This document shows, one piece after another, positions 33,165 through 45,648 of a DNA stretch of 64,000 bases (positions are counted from its first letter, which is position 1; the number at the start of each line of letters is the position of its first letter). The notes below the pieces were generated by a model. That model had not been told where the DNA came from and did no database searches. It was given only the letters and a program-made list of their open reading frames with translations. The stretch covers positions 26,121,931 to 26,185,930 of the forward strand of contig JAAALK010000286.1 of assembly GCA_019279435.1 (NCBI GenBank), read 5' to 3'. The position numbers and the translations under genes were made by a program. This DNA comes from Zizania palustris. Lineage: Eukaryota > Streptophyta > Magnoliopsida > Poales > Poaceae.

Positions 33165-35669
33165 GAAAACTCCTTATCTCTGAGACATTTTTGGGGGCTT
33201 GCCAGGTTACTACGGCTTCTATCTTGGTAGGGTCAACATCAATGCCTTTTGCAGTTATGACATGACCTAGAAGGCAACTTGGTCTAAACAAAACTCACAC
33301 TTGGAGAATTTGGCATACAACTGGTGCTCCCTTAATTTTTGTAGGACCACCTGCAGATGATTGGTGTGCTCTTTCTTGCTCTTGGAATAAATCAGTATGT
33401 CATCGGTGAAAACTACAACAAACTTATCCAAGTATTCCATGAAAACAGTGTTCATTAAGGTCATAAAATATTCTGGGGCATTCGTTAATCCGAAGGACAT
33501 CACTGTGTACTCATATAAACTATAACGGGTGATAAAAGCGGTCTTGGGGATATCTTGGGACCTAATCTTCAACTGATGGTACCCTGATCTGAGATCTATT
33601 TTTGAAAACACCGTTGCTCTGGTTAGCTGGTCAAAGAGGTCATCAATCCTTGGTAGAGGATACTTGTTCTTGATGGTGGCCTCATTTAAGGCTCGGTAGT
33701 CAACACACATGCGTTCTGATCCATCCTTCTTCTTGACTAGTAGGACGGGTGCTCCCCAAGGTGAAGTACTAGGGCGCACAAATCCCAAGGATTGAAGTTC
33801 TTCTATCTGTTTCTTAACTTCCGCCAATTCATTTGCGGCAATTCTATAGGGTCTCTTCGATATGGGAGCCGTTCCAGGGGCAAGTTCGATGGAGAACTCG
33901 ATATCCCTATCCGGGGCATTCCGAGAAGTTCTTCAGGGAAAACATCGGGATATTCATTCACTATTGGTACTTCTTCCATGCTGCTAACTTGAACATTATG
34001 CACTATAGGTTGGGCTCTAGTCCCTTCTTCCATTCGACATGTGACATCATTCCCATTGGGGTCTATTAAAGTTACTTTTCTTTTGGAACAATTTATACGA
34101 CCATGGTTTTTCGAAAGCCAATTCATCCTAAGGATAAGATCCAATCCTTGAGTAGGGAGTATGATGGGGTTAACCACAAATACGACCCCTTGAAACTCTA
34201 GGCTTAGCTTTGGGCAGAAATGTTCAACTTCAATTTCACCGCAAGGTGAGCGAACACACAATTTTGTTTTCATATGATGTGTCTTCCAACTATGTTTATC
34301 CACAATTTTCTTGGAGATGAAAGAATGTGATGCACTAGAATCAAACAATACTATAGTAGGTACGGAGTTGAGTAAAAACATACCCATGACTACTTCTGGG
34401 GCTTCTTGTGTTGTTTCTGCTTGAACATGGTTGACTCTTCCTCTAACATAATTGTTGGTGGCACGAGAGGCTTGCGCACTTGTAGCTGGTGCAACTCGGA
34501 CTTGTCCTGCTAGAAGAGCACGTGCAGTGCTGATGTTGGAACATGCAGGGGCCATGTTAGCCTGATTATGTGGACAGTTTCGGGCCATGTGACCAAAATT
34601 GCGGCAGACATAGCACTGAATGGCTGCTTGGTTGAAGTTTCTTGCTGGTGTAGTGAAGGAGCTAGTGTTGCCTCCTCCTAGGTTGTTGTAGACGGGTTTG
34701 GTAGGTGGATCTTGATTGAAACGGGGCACTGGAGGGCAGTAAGTGGATTGGTTTTGGCGAGAAGTAGGGTTGTTGGAGTAATGTTGGGATGGAACTAGGT
34801 TCTAGGTGGATGGGGTTAGACGGGCTCGAGTGTGGCTTCGAGATGAACCTCCCTGCTGAAAATTTTTCTGCTTGTGAAACTCCTCGGCATCCTTCCGGGC
34901 ACTCTCAATTAGTAGAGCCTTGTTCAATAGGATCTAGAATGTAGGGAAATCAAGACCTACTAATTGGACTCTCATTCCTGAATTTACTCCTTTTAGAAAT
35001 CTTCTTATCTACTTCTTTTCAGTATCTACCTCATCGAGGGCATATCGAGACATCTTGTTGAAGCGGGTCAGATAGTCTGTCATGGAGGAAGCTCCTTGGA
35101 GAAGTTGATCAAACTCTGCACGCTTCAACTCCATGAGGCTTTCAGGGATGAAAGCTATCCTGAAGGCCTCGGAGAACTCGACCCACCCAATTGTTGCGGC
35201 ATTAGCATGGGTGGCACAATAATTTTCTCACCACAAGGCGGCGGGTCCACGGAGTTGATTTGTGGCATATAATACCTTTCTCTCTAGGAGTACATTGGAC
35301 CAAGTCTAGTTTCCTTTCCACATCATGGAGCCAATCATCAGCTTCCACTAGCTCGACTGTCTGAGTGAACTCTGGTGGGTGAGATCGAAGAAATTATGTT
35401 AGCTTGGCTATTCCATGAGGTTGGGCAAGGTGTGGGGCAAGCTCTTGACGGATCTCGGCAAATCCATGAGCTAGGCCTTGGAGTACTTGGGTTTGGATAG
35501 CCATTAATTAGGCCATGTTAGGTGGTGGTGGTGGGGGAACATTCTCTTGCTGCTCTGGAACATTATGGCTTCCTCCATGTTCTGAGGCTGCTTCTTCAGG
35601 TGGCTAATTCTGAACCATGTCTTCAAAACCCAAACGGATTGGTGCTTGACGATGCCTTCCACAGGCCAT
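33165..35669 (-). pseudogene. gag-protease-RT of element E, broken and truncated
   Basis: The ATG at 35669 follows a T-rich TTTTTATGATAG. The gag core is riddled with stops between 35600 and 34730. A CCHC knuckle (CYVCRNFGHMARNC) lies near 34600-34640. The protease reads DSSASHSF, so the catalytic DSG has become DSS. RT is open from 33827 to 33267 with VDYRALNEATIKNKYPLP, RSGYHQLKI and FTDDILIYS, where relatives have FIDD or FVDD. A frameshift separates protease and RT near 33800-33900, another lies near 33265. The frame ends where D begins. It cannot be functional. Confidence 0.88.
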
Positions 35670-35986
35670 CTATCATAAAAAGAAGGCTAACGATAACAGT
35701 ATGTGGTAGAAAAGAAAATAAAACACATCACATAAATCATTTTAGGAAATAGGTGCTGCATATAAAAGGGGACGGTGATCGAGGCACATACGTGCGAGCA
35801 CATAGTCCATACACACCGTAAAATATGGTCTGATACACACATCACATCATACACAATCATACATCACAACATACATTCCACATACAAACTCCAAAAGATC
35901 AAGCTCGAAGTCGACCTACCACATGACCCTTAAGGGGTCAAAAGCTACCAAAAGGGTGTCGACTCATACTCTAACTGTCCATAAAC

Positions 35987-37272
35987 CTACTCCTCTGGGT
36001 CATCCTCAAAGTTGGGCTCCTCTATGTCCTCTTCATCGAAGTCATCAGGTCCAATGTCGTGGCCGTCATCATGGTCATCATCGTGATCATCGTCGTGGTC
36101 ATCGCCGAAATCATCGCCGAGATCATCATCATCATCATCGCTCAAGACTATCACCTCGGGTGGTACAACTGGTGGTGAAGCCATGATGGGTGTGGCAGCT
36201 GGAGTGGCGGCTGGTGGAGCAACATAAGTGGTAGATGGCTGGGTAGGGCAATAGGAGGATGTGCTAGAGGTGTCACTGGCACCATAGGTGTAGTATGATA
36301 TGTGTAGGCCTCTAACTCAGGGGTCCTAGAGGCAGAACTGGTAGCAATGTCTCATAAGGTGGGGCGTAGTGGTGCAAAGTGAGTGGATGGTGGGGGGCCA
36401 AGTGGGCGAAAGCGAGCGCGATAGGATGTGGCTGTAGGCAACTCACGACACGAGCGAGGAGTCGGTGAGTCAGGAGTGTAATCCATGACATCACCATCCT
36501 CACCGCCACGGGGTGAACCGACACAAGGTGGAGGTACAGGTGCGACTGGTGGGGGTGCTATGACTGGAGCTGGTGCCACTACCGGTGGTGTTGTGGCTGG
36601 TGGAGCAGCGACTGGTGGAGCTACGACAGGTGCTACTAGTGGTGCAGAGGCTAGTGGAGCAGCGATTGGTGGAGCTACGACTGGTGCTACTAGTGGTGCT
36701 GAGGCTGGTGGAGCAGCGACTGGTGGAGCTATGGCCGGTGCTACTAGTGGTGCTGCTGCTGGTGCTGCGGCTGGGGGTGCGAGGGAGGCAACTATAGCGG
36801 GAAGGGATGCGGCCTCGGCCTCAAGAACCCCAAGGGCATCCAAGAGGCTACGATGCTGCCTATCCTAGGCTCGGCTCATCTGGGATAGGATGGCTAAGGC
36901 TGGGTGTCCATCTGAGCAAGGGCAGGGATACTCACTAATAGTGCCAGCAAAAGATATATGGGGTAGGTAGTGGAAGCGGCTATCACGAAGCAAAGCGGCA
37001 TGGATAATGCGAAGGCGACCTATAGCTAGGTGGGAGACTGCTTATATGGCTAGGGGAAGAGTGGGGCGAATGGTGCTAAACTCCTGGCTAGAGATACCAT
37101 CAGAGGCTGGGAGCAGTCTAAGGGTAGTTTGGCAGCGATGCGGGGCAACAGTCTCTAAGACACAAATATAATCTGGTGGGGCTAACCCTATGTAGTTGGC
37201 CATCTCGCGAAGCAAGCTCACAAATCCATCGAAACCCTATCCATGGGTATGGCTAGCCGGTCCTGACGCCAT
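35987..37272 (-). pseudogene. Degraded ORF0 of element E with Pro/Ala repeats and acidic tail
   Basis: Reading from ATG 37272: a globular start with in-frame stops that aligns with A's ORF0 (GFDGFVSLLREMANYIGL here against HFEGFVRELRMMLTFLGF), and a DRQHRSLLDALGVLEAEA segment equivalent to A's RQSRLLQAMDDLHTEA. It then departs from A: a Pro/Ala/Val-rich repeat block (about 36560-36790) replaces the coiled coil, and after a frameshift an Asp-rich tail (about 36020-36150) follows. It has the same position relative to primer site and gag as ORF0 in A and C. The ATG follows ATTTTATAGGT, again acceptor-like. Confidence 0.65.
36560..36790. repeat. Degenerate tandem repeat, GGTGGAGCWRCGACTGGTGG type
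   Basis: Units built around GGTGGAGC...GGTGCTACTAGTGGTGC repeat several times on the + strand. On the - strand they encode APPVAAPPASAPLVAPVV-like protein in ORF0 of element E. Gly-rich frames on the + strand are shadows of this. Confidence 0.75.
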
Positions 37273-37426
37273 ACCTATAAAATTTTAGACAGAAGGAAGT
37301 TATAGGTTTAACAAGCATTTATAATAAGTAGTAGGTTAGAATAAGAGATTTTTAGGAAAATAGTTTGTATGATAAAACATAACTCCCTAAGGACACTTAT
37401 GGGTCTCGTTCCTAGGGCCAACTTAT

Positions 37427-37438
37427 GCTCTGATACCA
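37427..37438 (-). other. Primer-binding site, tRNA-Met type (element E)
   Basis: TGGTATCAGAGC on the - strand, four bases inside the LTR boundary at 37443. Confidence 0.88.
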
Positions 37439-37442
37439 CCTT

Positions 37443-40400
37443 TGTGACACCCCCGTCTCGTATAGACTTGGCTAATACGAGATGGGTTGCCACTAATTGA
37501 ATTTCAACAACATCATTGAAGATATTTCACAATCCAACGGTAGCACATTGCGAATACATAAGTATTTCAAGTCCAAGTTCATTACAAAAGCCGTAGGAGG
37601 CATTCCTCGCGGCAATTCAAACATCACAAAGTCTTTTAGAGGAAGCAAAATAACTAAGTCTTAGCGGAAGCATCTCCATCTCCTAGTTGGGGACTAGGCT
37701 CGAGACCCTATGCTTGGTGATCATAATCTTCATCTCCTTGGACGTCCTCTTCTCCTTCGGGAAACCATTCGTCTTCTCCTATTTGGGCTTCATCTTCTAG
37801 GTGGGGGTTAAAAAAAGGGTGAGTACAAATGTACTCAACAAGTCTTGGGAAATATTTATAAATGTAGGTCATCAAGGGCGGCTGAGGCTTATTGGTATAA
37901 AAAGACTTTTAAATTTCTAAGTGTCCCATTCCTGTTAGCAGAGGTCCGAACCTCCACTAACTGATAAGTAGTAATTTTTATTTATTTTTCAAAGTTCAAT
38001 CTAAACCATTTCATCAACTCCATATCTTCTCATTTTTCACAACAATCCATCCATCTTCACACTCTTATCTTTTCTTTGGTACTGGCCAGCCCCTCCATCG
38101 GGAAGGTTTTCCCATAACATCAAAACACATTTTTATCTATCTACCTAGGGTTGAACCTTTCCCTCTCTCTATGAAGCCATTTCGACTTCCCAAACTACAC
38201 AAGTTCATTGCTCGACCATGAAGGTTGACTGTACACCCCTAGGGTGCACTCTGGTAACGCTTCCCAACCCTCAACTTATTTTCTTGATGAAAATCATAAC
38301 CAAACACTACGCATGGGCAACTATCATGGCACGTGCCCACAACCGGGGGCACGACAGTTCAAACAGTTCATACTTCTGTAGAAGGTGCACACTTTACCCT
38401 TACGTCGCGAACTACTCCTTGTTTGCAAGGCAAGGAGGCTCGCTACAAGGAATTTCTCCAGCCGACCTAGGATAGCTCATAGCCACATAGACGGGTCCAA
38501 CCAAAGATCCATTGGCCATCGGCCCCCTTCTCCTCTGAAATACCTAGGGTGCTCAAATCCCCTTTCACCTCTCCCTACCACCTTTCTTCATAACCATCAC
38601 AATCTCATATGGCTTCTTGAGCCCATAAACTAACCACGGAGTCACCCTGGGCATTTCCCATCTACTGGCAATTGGGCGATCCTAAACCCACTAGGTACTC
38701 AACCAGGGACACCACATAATGTCCGTAAGGTTGCACTTTGGTGTGCATGACATTTTTCCCAGGGAATCGGTCCTTATGCGCCACTTGAAGTCGAACCCCG
38801 AAAGGTGATGACAACTCATGGCAAGTTTTTACCCAAAACACCCTTATTTTTAACCATTTTCTTCTAACTCGGCACTTTGCACCGGTTTTCAAAACAATAT
38901 TTCAAATCCCATTTTCAACCCACACGCTTCATTCATTTGCAAACATGTAATGCAATAAAAGTAAAGATGTGGTTTGATCACGGACAACCCACATCATGAT
39001 ACTAGGATGGGGTCATCGTAACCATCATGACGACAAGGTCAATAGGGTTCTCAATTATCAAGGATAGGCTAAGTGCAACAATTTTAGGTTTCATTGACGT
39101 ACTCACGAAGGCGATCGTCATGAATTTCAAGTGTATGTGTGCGTGTGTCCTAAACATGCATTTTTACAAAATTAAGTCAATAAACATAGGATCAAGCATG
39201 ATCAAAGGGAGACTTGCCTTGATCCGGATAATACTCAGGGTCTTCGAGATTGAATTCTTGTGGATCTTCGACGTCGGTAACTATGGTAAGATAGCATCAC
39301 ATAAGTAGAAGCATACAAAAAGTTTTGGAAAAAATTTTTATTTCATCCTAAATTAAAGTTCAGAATTTTATGAATTTATAGAAATTTGAACGGACCTATT
39401 CGGAGCTATAACGGATTTTATATGATTTTTTTGAAGTTTAAACATTTTCTAAAATTGACAAGAGGTAATGTGCGCTATTGGGCTAAATGGGCCGACGGAA
39501 AATAATTTCGAAAAATGGAAAACGGTACTGTTTAAAGAAACTGGGCCGGCCTGATTACTGAATGGGCTGTGCTGGTTTTAATTCCTGAAAATAGAAAATA
39601 TTACTATTTGAGATGGGCTGGCCGATCCGGCCCAGGGGGAATAACAGCACACTAGATGGGCCCGCTGGCAGTGGAACAGGGAGGGTGGCATACTGTAGGC
39701 TAGTGGCTGACGTGCGGGGCCCAACTGGCAGTGGAACAGGGGCCGAACAGTAGGCGATGGCTGGAGGTTGAAGACGACCTTCAACGGCCGAAACTTCTGC
39801 GTGGCATAACTTCTTCATACTAACTCCGATTGATCCCAAATTTTAACCGTAGGTTATATATACTATGATTAACATTATGTACGGTTGGATTTTCAATTAG
39901 AGCTACGGTTTATCCATAATTAAAAAGGGGGTAAACTAACAAAGGGGTGGCGTCGAGGGCCATAGGGGTGCTCCAGCGACTAACGGAGAACATTTTCACT
40001 GGATTAGAGCTAGCAGTAAACTATCCATGGTCTCTGATCTACCTACATTGGATCATACGAAGCTACCCACGGTGAAGCCTAAAGGTTTCCATGGTTCAAC
40101 GTCGTCGGCGAGTTCCGATGGTGTTCTACCATGGCTATCCGATGGAACATGAATGGTAGGGCATAAGTAAGCTACTGCTACAAGGGATTAGGAGGAAGTT
40201 TTACCTATGGTCAAAACAAGGCGCGACGGCGTCGATGCGGGTCTCTGGTGAAGGTGTGGTTCCGACATCGGCGGCTGCGGAAATGAAGACAACAGAGGGT
40301 GCTGGCCACGTTCCCGCTAACGGTACAAGGAATGGAGCAATGAGGAGGGAGATCTCGACGTACCCGAAAGTGGCGGTGAGGTGCTCGTGAAGAACGATGG

Positions 40401-40825
40401 TGAACTCTAGTGCTACGAGGGGGTTAGCAGTGGACTGGGGATTGAATGAGCATGTGTGCAGGTCGCGGTCGAGCTTGGGGGACTCTTAAACGTGCGCGGC
40501 GGCATGGGCGACAACATGAGGTTATTAATGAAGGGGTACGACGACTTACGTCGGAGCAGGGAGCGGAGCAGGTGGAGGGCGTGCCGGAGATGACGTTTCG
40601 CCGAGCTAGGGTGGTTGGAGGTGACAAGCACGGGTAGAAGGGCGACGAAGGACTGGCGACAGAGGAAAAATCCGACGGTCTGAGCGGGGCATCGGAGTGG
40701 CTGTGATGGCAGGGACTGTGCGCTGACGTGGGGCGCGCACGTGCGTGCGTACGTCGGCTGGTGCAAGCGGCGAGTGCAGGGTTGGCGAGTCCACGGTGCA
40801 CAGTGCGAGCAGCATGGGCGTCACA
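37443..40825 (-). repeat. 5' LTR of element E (3383 bp)
   Basis: On the - strand it runs TGTGACGCCC...GGGTGTCACA, so its ends form a short inverted repeat TGTGAC/GTCACA. Its length and layout match A's LTRs despite little overall similarity: a segment with GGGCCGGCC-type GC words near the start, the exon-like frame (about 39211-39280), hairpin (37820-37837), and acidic second frame (about 37690-37800). Confidence 0.82.
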
Positions 40826-41039
40826 CTAACCTTTTGGACAATGAGTCAGGATCCTTGTATTGATTTTGTCGGTCATGGGTGCATAATGGAGTTCCTCATG
40901 AAAGTCAGGTTAGCACGTTCCCTTACTACAGTTGAATACATGGGTTCCTTGCATTGTGAAAAATGTTCCGGGGTTACTCTAAACTACATCCTATTAAGCT
41001 CTATTACACCTAAGGGACTTTCTGGTTGTTTTATATTTC
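40826..41039. other. Unassigned sequence between element E and the TPR gene fragment
   Basis: About 210 bases, open on the + strand but without a recognisable motif. It may be intron or flank of the TPR gene fragment that follows. Confidence 0.4.
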
Positions 41040-42035
41040 GAAGTTTGCTATCTATCTCCTGAAATCGCTTCGAACGCGATCACGGCATCACGCAATGTAC
41101 AGTCTCAGCCTTGAAAATGCTGAGCAGAGAAAATTAGATGCTGCTGCCTTTTACGCTAAGAAACTGGTGAAATTTGAGGCTGGATCAAAGTTGAGTTGGC
41201 TTCTTTTAGCTCGAATACTAATTGCTCATAAACAGTTCGACGCTGCTGCTCTAGATCTGACTGGGAAATGGAGTTAAGGAGATTTATTGCAAACCAAATC
41301 CAGAATTCAGGCTGGATAGGGGCAACTCAGGAATGCTGTTGAGACATACACCAAACATCTTGCTGTCATTCAACTTAGAACCAAAAGCCTTGGTTCTAGG
41401 ATCTTCATGGCAAAGGTGCTTTAAACTTCCTTTTTGAAATACATCAGAGAATCACACATTCATCATTAATTAGTAGCTCTTGAAATTTTACTGTTTCTGT
41501 TTGATCAATTATCTGGTGGCATTTTCTATGTGCTAAACACAAGGTTCAATTTTCATTTTAATTTCAATAGTCATGACAAAAGAATAATTCCTGTCATGAA
41601 CTACTTGACTACACAAAGGCAGGATAAGTTTAAAAAACACTAGATTTCAACACTGTATAAGTAATTATCAAGAACCAGCATGGTTTCTTTTTATTTGTTT
41701 TTCATTGATTTGGTTGCATTCATGCATGGAACTAAATATCACTTTTGGTATAAATCACGTGATAGCTGAGATCAAGTATTTTGTGTTCGCTGTTGTGCAG
41801 CTTCTACAACTGACTAGCAAATAGAAGTATAGAACTATAGAAGACAGACACCTTGCCCCTGACATTCTCTTACAACTTTTTACAGGGCTCTAAGGATGAT
41901 AGAAGCCGGGAGATAGATACCTGGTATGAGCTCTCTTGTACCTACGCATGTCACAGTGGAGGGATGCAGAGGTTTGTGTATCGAAGATAAGAGAAATCAG
42001 TCCATATTCAGCCTTGGCTTGGCATGCTAAAGGGT
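41040..42035 (+). pseudogene. Fragment of an NPG1-related (NPGR) TPR protein gene, intron retained
   Basis: Exon-like part 1 (to about 41273) encodes HHAMYSLSLENAEQRKLDAA and WLLLARILIAHKQF, a TPR stretch I recognise from plant NO POLLEN GERMINATION-RELATED proteins, which bind calmodulin. A small deletion (after KQF) and a frameshift near 41275 follow. The next part reads GDLLQTKSRIQA, a TAG in place of an expected Gln codon, then GQLRNAVETYTKHLAVIQLRTKSLGS up to about 41413. An intron-like AT-rich gap of about 470 bases follows, then SKDDRSREIDTWYEL...WRDAEVCVSKIREISPYSALAWHAKG (about 41887-42035) with one more frame change. Retained intron and missing ends mark a DNA-level gene fragment, not a processed copy. 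Confidence 0.62.
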
Positions 42036-42045
42036 CTCTAGCATT

Positions 42046-43138
42046 TGATGACATTAAATTCTATTGAGTTTCTAGCAAAAAGGGTCTAGGATAAGTCCCC
42101 TACTTTTGTGTATGAATGGTTAATTCAGTATATGGCCATTATTTTTATAGGATATGATATGCTCTATTTGCAAAAGATCTTGAAAAATCCTAACCAACTC
42201 TTATCACTCTCATGACTGAAGTATAATATAAAGGGAAATTTTGCACAACTGCTCTTTAATGTAATACTTTAACCTTTCCACAGTTTTGCACTGTTGCAAC
42301 ATGTAAATTTATTAATTTTTCCAATTTGCAATGGTAATCATTTGAATGGTTTGACCGTACTTCAACAAATGTCATGATACTGCTCTGCGTCTTACCCCTC
42401 TTATATTTCACATAATTTTTAGCTGCACAAGATGGGACAAGCTTTAATTTTAAAAAAGGTATAGCTTTCAACTTTATTATCCCAATTATAACTAGAGTTC
42501 TATGCTTTCTGAACATAAGGTTTTGTTTCAAGTGCGGCTTGTAATGTGAATTTTTATCAGTGCTCTGATATCGTCCTTGTTCATTTAGTGCAAAATATGT
42601 GGGAAGCATATCTCAGATCGTGTACTTTCAATGTTAATTTGCTAGCTTGCTACGGATTTGTTTTTCTTACATGTGTCTATAGTAGTGGTCAATTTGCATA
42701 TGTTGGTAAAACCTGCACTAAAAATTTATGAAATCAGACGAAATGTGTTTTAATTGTCAGTTGTAGATTTGTAGTGAGAGTCAAGAATTTTGTTGAAATG
42801 TGTAATCTTTGGCATGCATTGTAGTGCAATAGCAGAATAACCTTGTGAATAGATAAGCGTTTAAGGAGTCCATAATTTTTAGAAATTTTTTTCAGAAGGT
42901 CGCATTGTTAGCCCACGTGTAGTTGATTCAAAGGAAAAAATCAGTATTACTGACTGGCTCGTGCTTTATTGTCATTTGCTATATTTTGCAATCTGATGCC
43001 TCCCTAGCTCACCGTGGCATGGAATCTAAAACTATTGTGTCATGAATTTTCTCTCGAATAAATACCCTTCATGATTTCCATATTATTTGCAAAATACTTG
43101 TCTATTCTTGCCATGAATGATCTTATTGGTTGGTACAA
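42046..43138. other. AT-rich noncoding stretch, nothing recognised
   Basis: About 1.1 kb between the TPR gene fragment and the CACTA element. I see no open frame with family signature, no terminal repeats and no RNA gene. It could be further intron of the TPR fragment or the body of the older CACTA element G1. Confidence 0.5.
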
Positions 43139-43154
43139 TACTACAAATAGCCAC

Positions 43155-43345
43155 TTTAGCAGCGGGCAAAAACGTACAGTAGCAGCGGGCAACCAGTCCG
43201 CCACTGCTGTAACGCCAGGATTAGCAGGGACGGGCAGAGGGCCCGCCACCACTATGTCAACAGTAGTGGTGGGCAGATGACGTCAGCGCTGTCACTGCTA
43301 TGGCTAACAGAAGTAGTGGGAAGATGACATCAGCGTACCCGCCAC
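43155..43345. repeat. Subterminal repeat array, left end of G2
   Basis: Short words such as AGTAGCAGCGGGCA, CCGCCACTGCTG and GGGCCCGCCACCACTA repeat in both orientations. Arrays of this kind bind TnpA in CACTA elements. Confidence 0.7.
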
Positions 43346-43974
43346 TACTGTGTTATCCCCATTTCACAGAAATGTTATATACACCTTAATTCAAATAGCC
43401 CCCAGAATATATATACAGAAATTCACAGTTCCACAACAGCAACACAACATAATAAAACCACATTATATTCACAGCTCCACACAGCCATCCACAGCAGCAA
43501 CACAATCACACAACAACAACATGTCTCGTCAATTTAAAAATTTACAAGGTTTACATTTCATGAGACAACAAGTATACAAAGTTTACATCTATCAAAACTT
43601 CAAAATTAACAATTGTTCACAAATACATGCTCATTTTGTTTAATGTTTCTTCTCGGACGGCCAACTCCTAGCTTGCGCATCTTGTTTTTGCTTCTGAGAT
43701 TCAAAATTCTTGGAAATTTGTTGTGCTAGACTTTTAGGTCTTTCGGCCCAACCTCTTAGAGTTGATTCTTGGCCACTTCACCCTCAGGATCGAAGAATAC
43801 TCCACGCTCATGAATAATTTCATGCATCATGAAGCGGAAATCCTTGATACGATTTCATACATTTTTGCCTCAGAGAGTTGGTTTTTCTCGGCAACGGTTG
43901 ATGGACGTGACGTCTGCATACGTAACATATAAGTACATATGTTACAGGTTATATTTAGATTAACACACAATAAA

Positions 43975-45570
43975 TCAACTTACTTCATTAGTATCCTCAC
44001 AGACTGTCTGCGCAAACTTTCCTAAGTCATTGCTAATGAAATCACAAGTGTAATAACCACAATGCACTGAACCGAAAAGTTGTTCGTGACACTTAAAAAT
44101 AGACAAAGTTAGAACGATATATAGTTTGGTTTTATTATTAGAATTAATAAATTTCAAAATATAATCTTACCGGATAGTAAGTTCTGAAATGCATTTCTTT
44201 TAGCCTTTGTGGATCATGTGGGCCATCTAACTTTTCCACGTAATATTTATATGCACTCTGAAGAACATTTATTATATCTTGATATTCTATTCTGGGTTTG
44301 CCGAGATAGTCGAGCACCCAAACCATGGAGTTCTTCGGGTATATCAGAAGTGCAATCCAATAATCACTATCGAAAGAAGCAATATATGATTATGTTAGTT
44401 TCATAATTGATAAAACGTGATTAAGTGGATATAGTGAGTATACTTACTTAAAGTTATATGCCCCGGTTATTATTTCTCTGTCTTTCCATTGAAACATGGA
44501 TTGCGCAATATACAATGTGGCACAATTCCTTTTGTTCTTCTTAAGTGCGTCTTGATCTTCATTGAATATCTTACTTTGAAACTTTTTTTGACCCGCACTC
44601 CAGTACTTTGCATCATTCTAGTTCAGTACTGGGTTCAGTGTACTTTGACTTATCAATGATGGGTTCAAGTACCCATATTGTTTAGAGTTATCACTAAATG
44701 AATTCAAACTGCATATGTTATGAAACACTAGTCAATATAAGATGTGATTTATTTTTGCTTCATATTTACAATGTAAAAACTACTTATAGGCACCAGAGCA
44801 TCATGCTTGTGATGTCGGTTCACTTCAGACGGAACATCCAGTGGAAGTCATCGAAAAATAGTGCAAGTGTAAATTCTGGGCAATTGAATACTTCTCTTGG
44901 AATCTTAATTTCTATTTGCATAACTCCTAACGAAGAAGCTTCACGGTACCAGTCGTGGAATGTTTGCATCTTTGAGTTCATACTCTTAAGTACTTGTTGG
45001 GGGTAAGAATGGTTTTCCTGGTTCATACTCGATATAATCATCGTCTCCGTAGGTCCATTGATCCACAGAAAGTGACCCCTGCTTCTGTACTAGAGCCTTT
45101 ACGGGAGCCTCTACAGGCATAGAACGTGTTTTCCCCATAGTAGTAAAGAATTTGAGCATTTCAGGCTTGGGCTCAGAACACTACCCAACTTAAACAACTG
45201 TCTTGTGGATTGTGGGCTTTGGGCGTACCTCTTGTTTCTCGGGCTCGGGCTCGGCCACTGGAACTGACTCTTTCACTTGATTAGGCTCATCCACTGGCTT
45301 TGTCACTTGAGGCTTGGCCGCTGAAACTGACTCTTTCACTTGATCAAGCTTGACCACTAGCTTTGTCACTTGAGGCTCAACCACTTTAGGTTCTGTCACT
45401 TCCTCAGGCACGTGTTGTTGAGATATTTGTGGATCTGCCACTTTTTCAAGCACGTGTTCCTCGAGTTGTTGAGTCCTTTGACGATCTGCCACTTTATCGG
45501 GCACTGGCTCCTCTGCCTCTTCCTCCATCTCACACTCATCAACAGGTGATAAAGATACTATATTTTGCAT
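43975..45570 (-). pseudogene. ULP1-like (C48) cysteine protease of G2, degraded
   Basis: On the - strand: a Glu/Val/Pro-rich linker with repeated KPVDEPNQVKESV-like units (45570-45190), a segment around 45041-44820, then the C48 core in exon-like pieces. The core reads YWIALLIYP and VWVLDYLGKPRIEYQDIINV (about 44380-44260), YYVEKLDGPHDPQRLKEMHF, and, after an intron-like gap, VHCGYYTCDFI (about 44090-44030). The Asp (LDYL) and nucleophile Cys (HCGYY) are present, but the catalytic His expected before Trp is Tyr. Such domains are common in plant CACTA and Mutator-like elements. Frameshifts are present. Confidence 0.68.
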
Positions 45571-45648
45571 ATCATGAAATGAAGGATATGTGGGGGATTG
45601 CGATGAGAAAATAGGCGATTTACTCTGAGAACTTATCGAAGACTGCCT

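Larger units (their letters stand above)
33165..40825 (-). mobile_element. Element E: diverged Tekay-like gypsy, 5' LTR to RT, truncated by D
   Basis: Read on the - strand: LTR (40825 to 37443), primer site (37438-37427), degraded ORF0 (37272-35987), gag-protease-RT (35669-33165), then interruption by Sirevirus D inside RT. The LTR starts TGTGACGCCC and ends GGTGTCACA. The rest of pol and the 3' LTR should lie left of D, outside the window. The base pairs flanking the LTR on the right (CTAAC, 40826-40830) are the expected duplication. Confidence 0.88.

Noticed and set aside
36485..36868. Gly/Ala-rich frame on the + strand
   Set aside because: Complementary shadow of the Pro/Ala repeat in ORF0 of element E.
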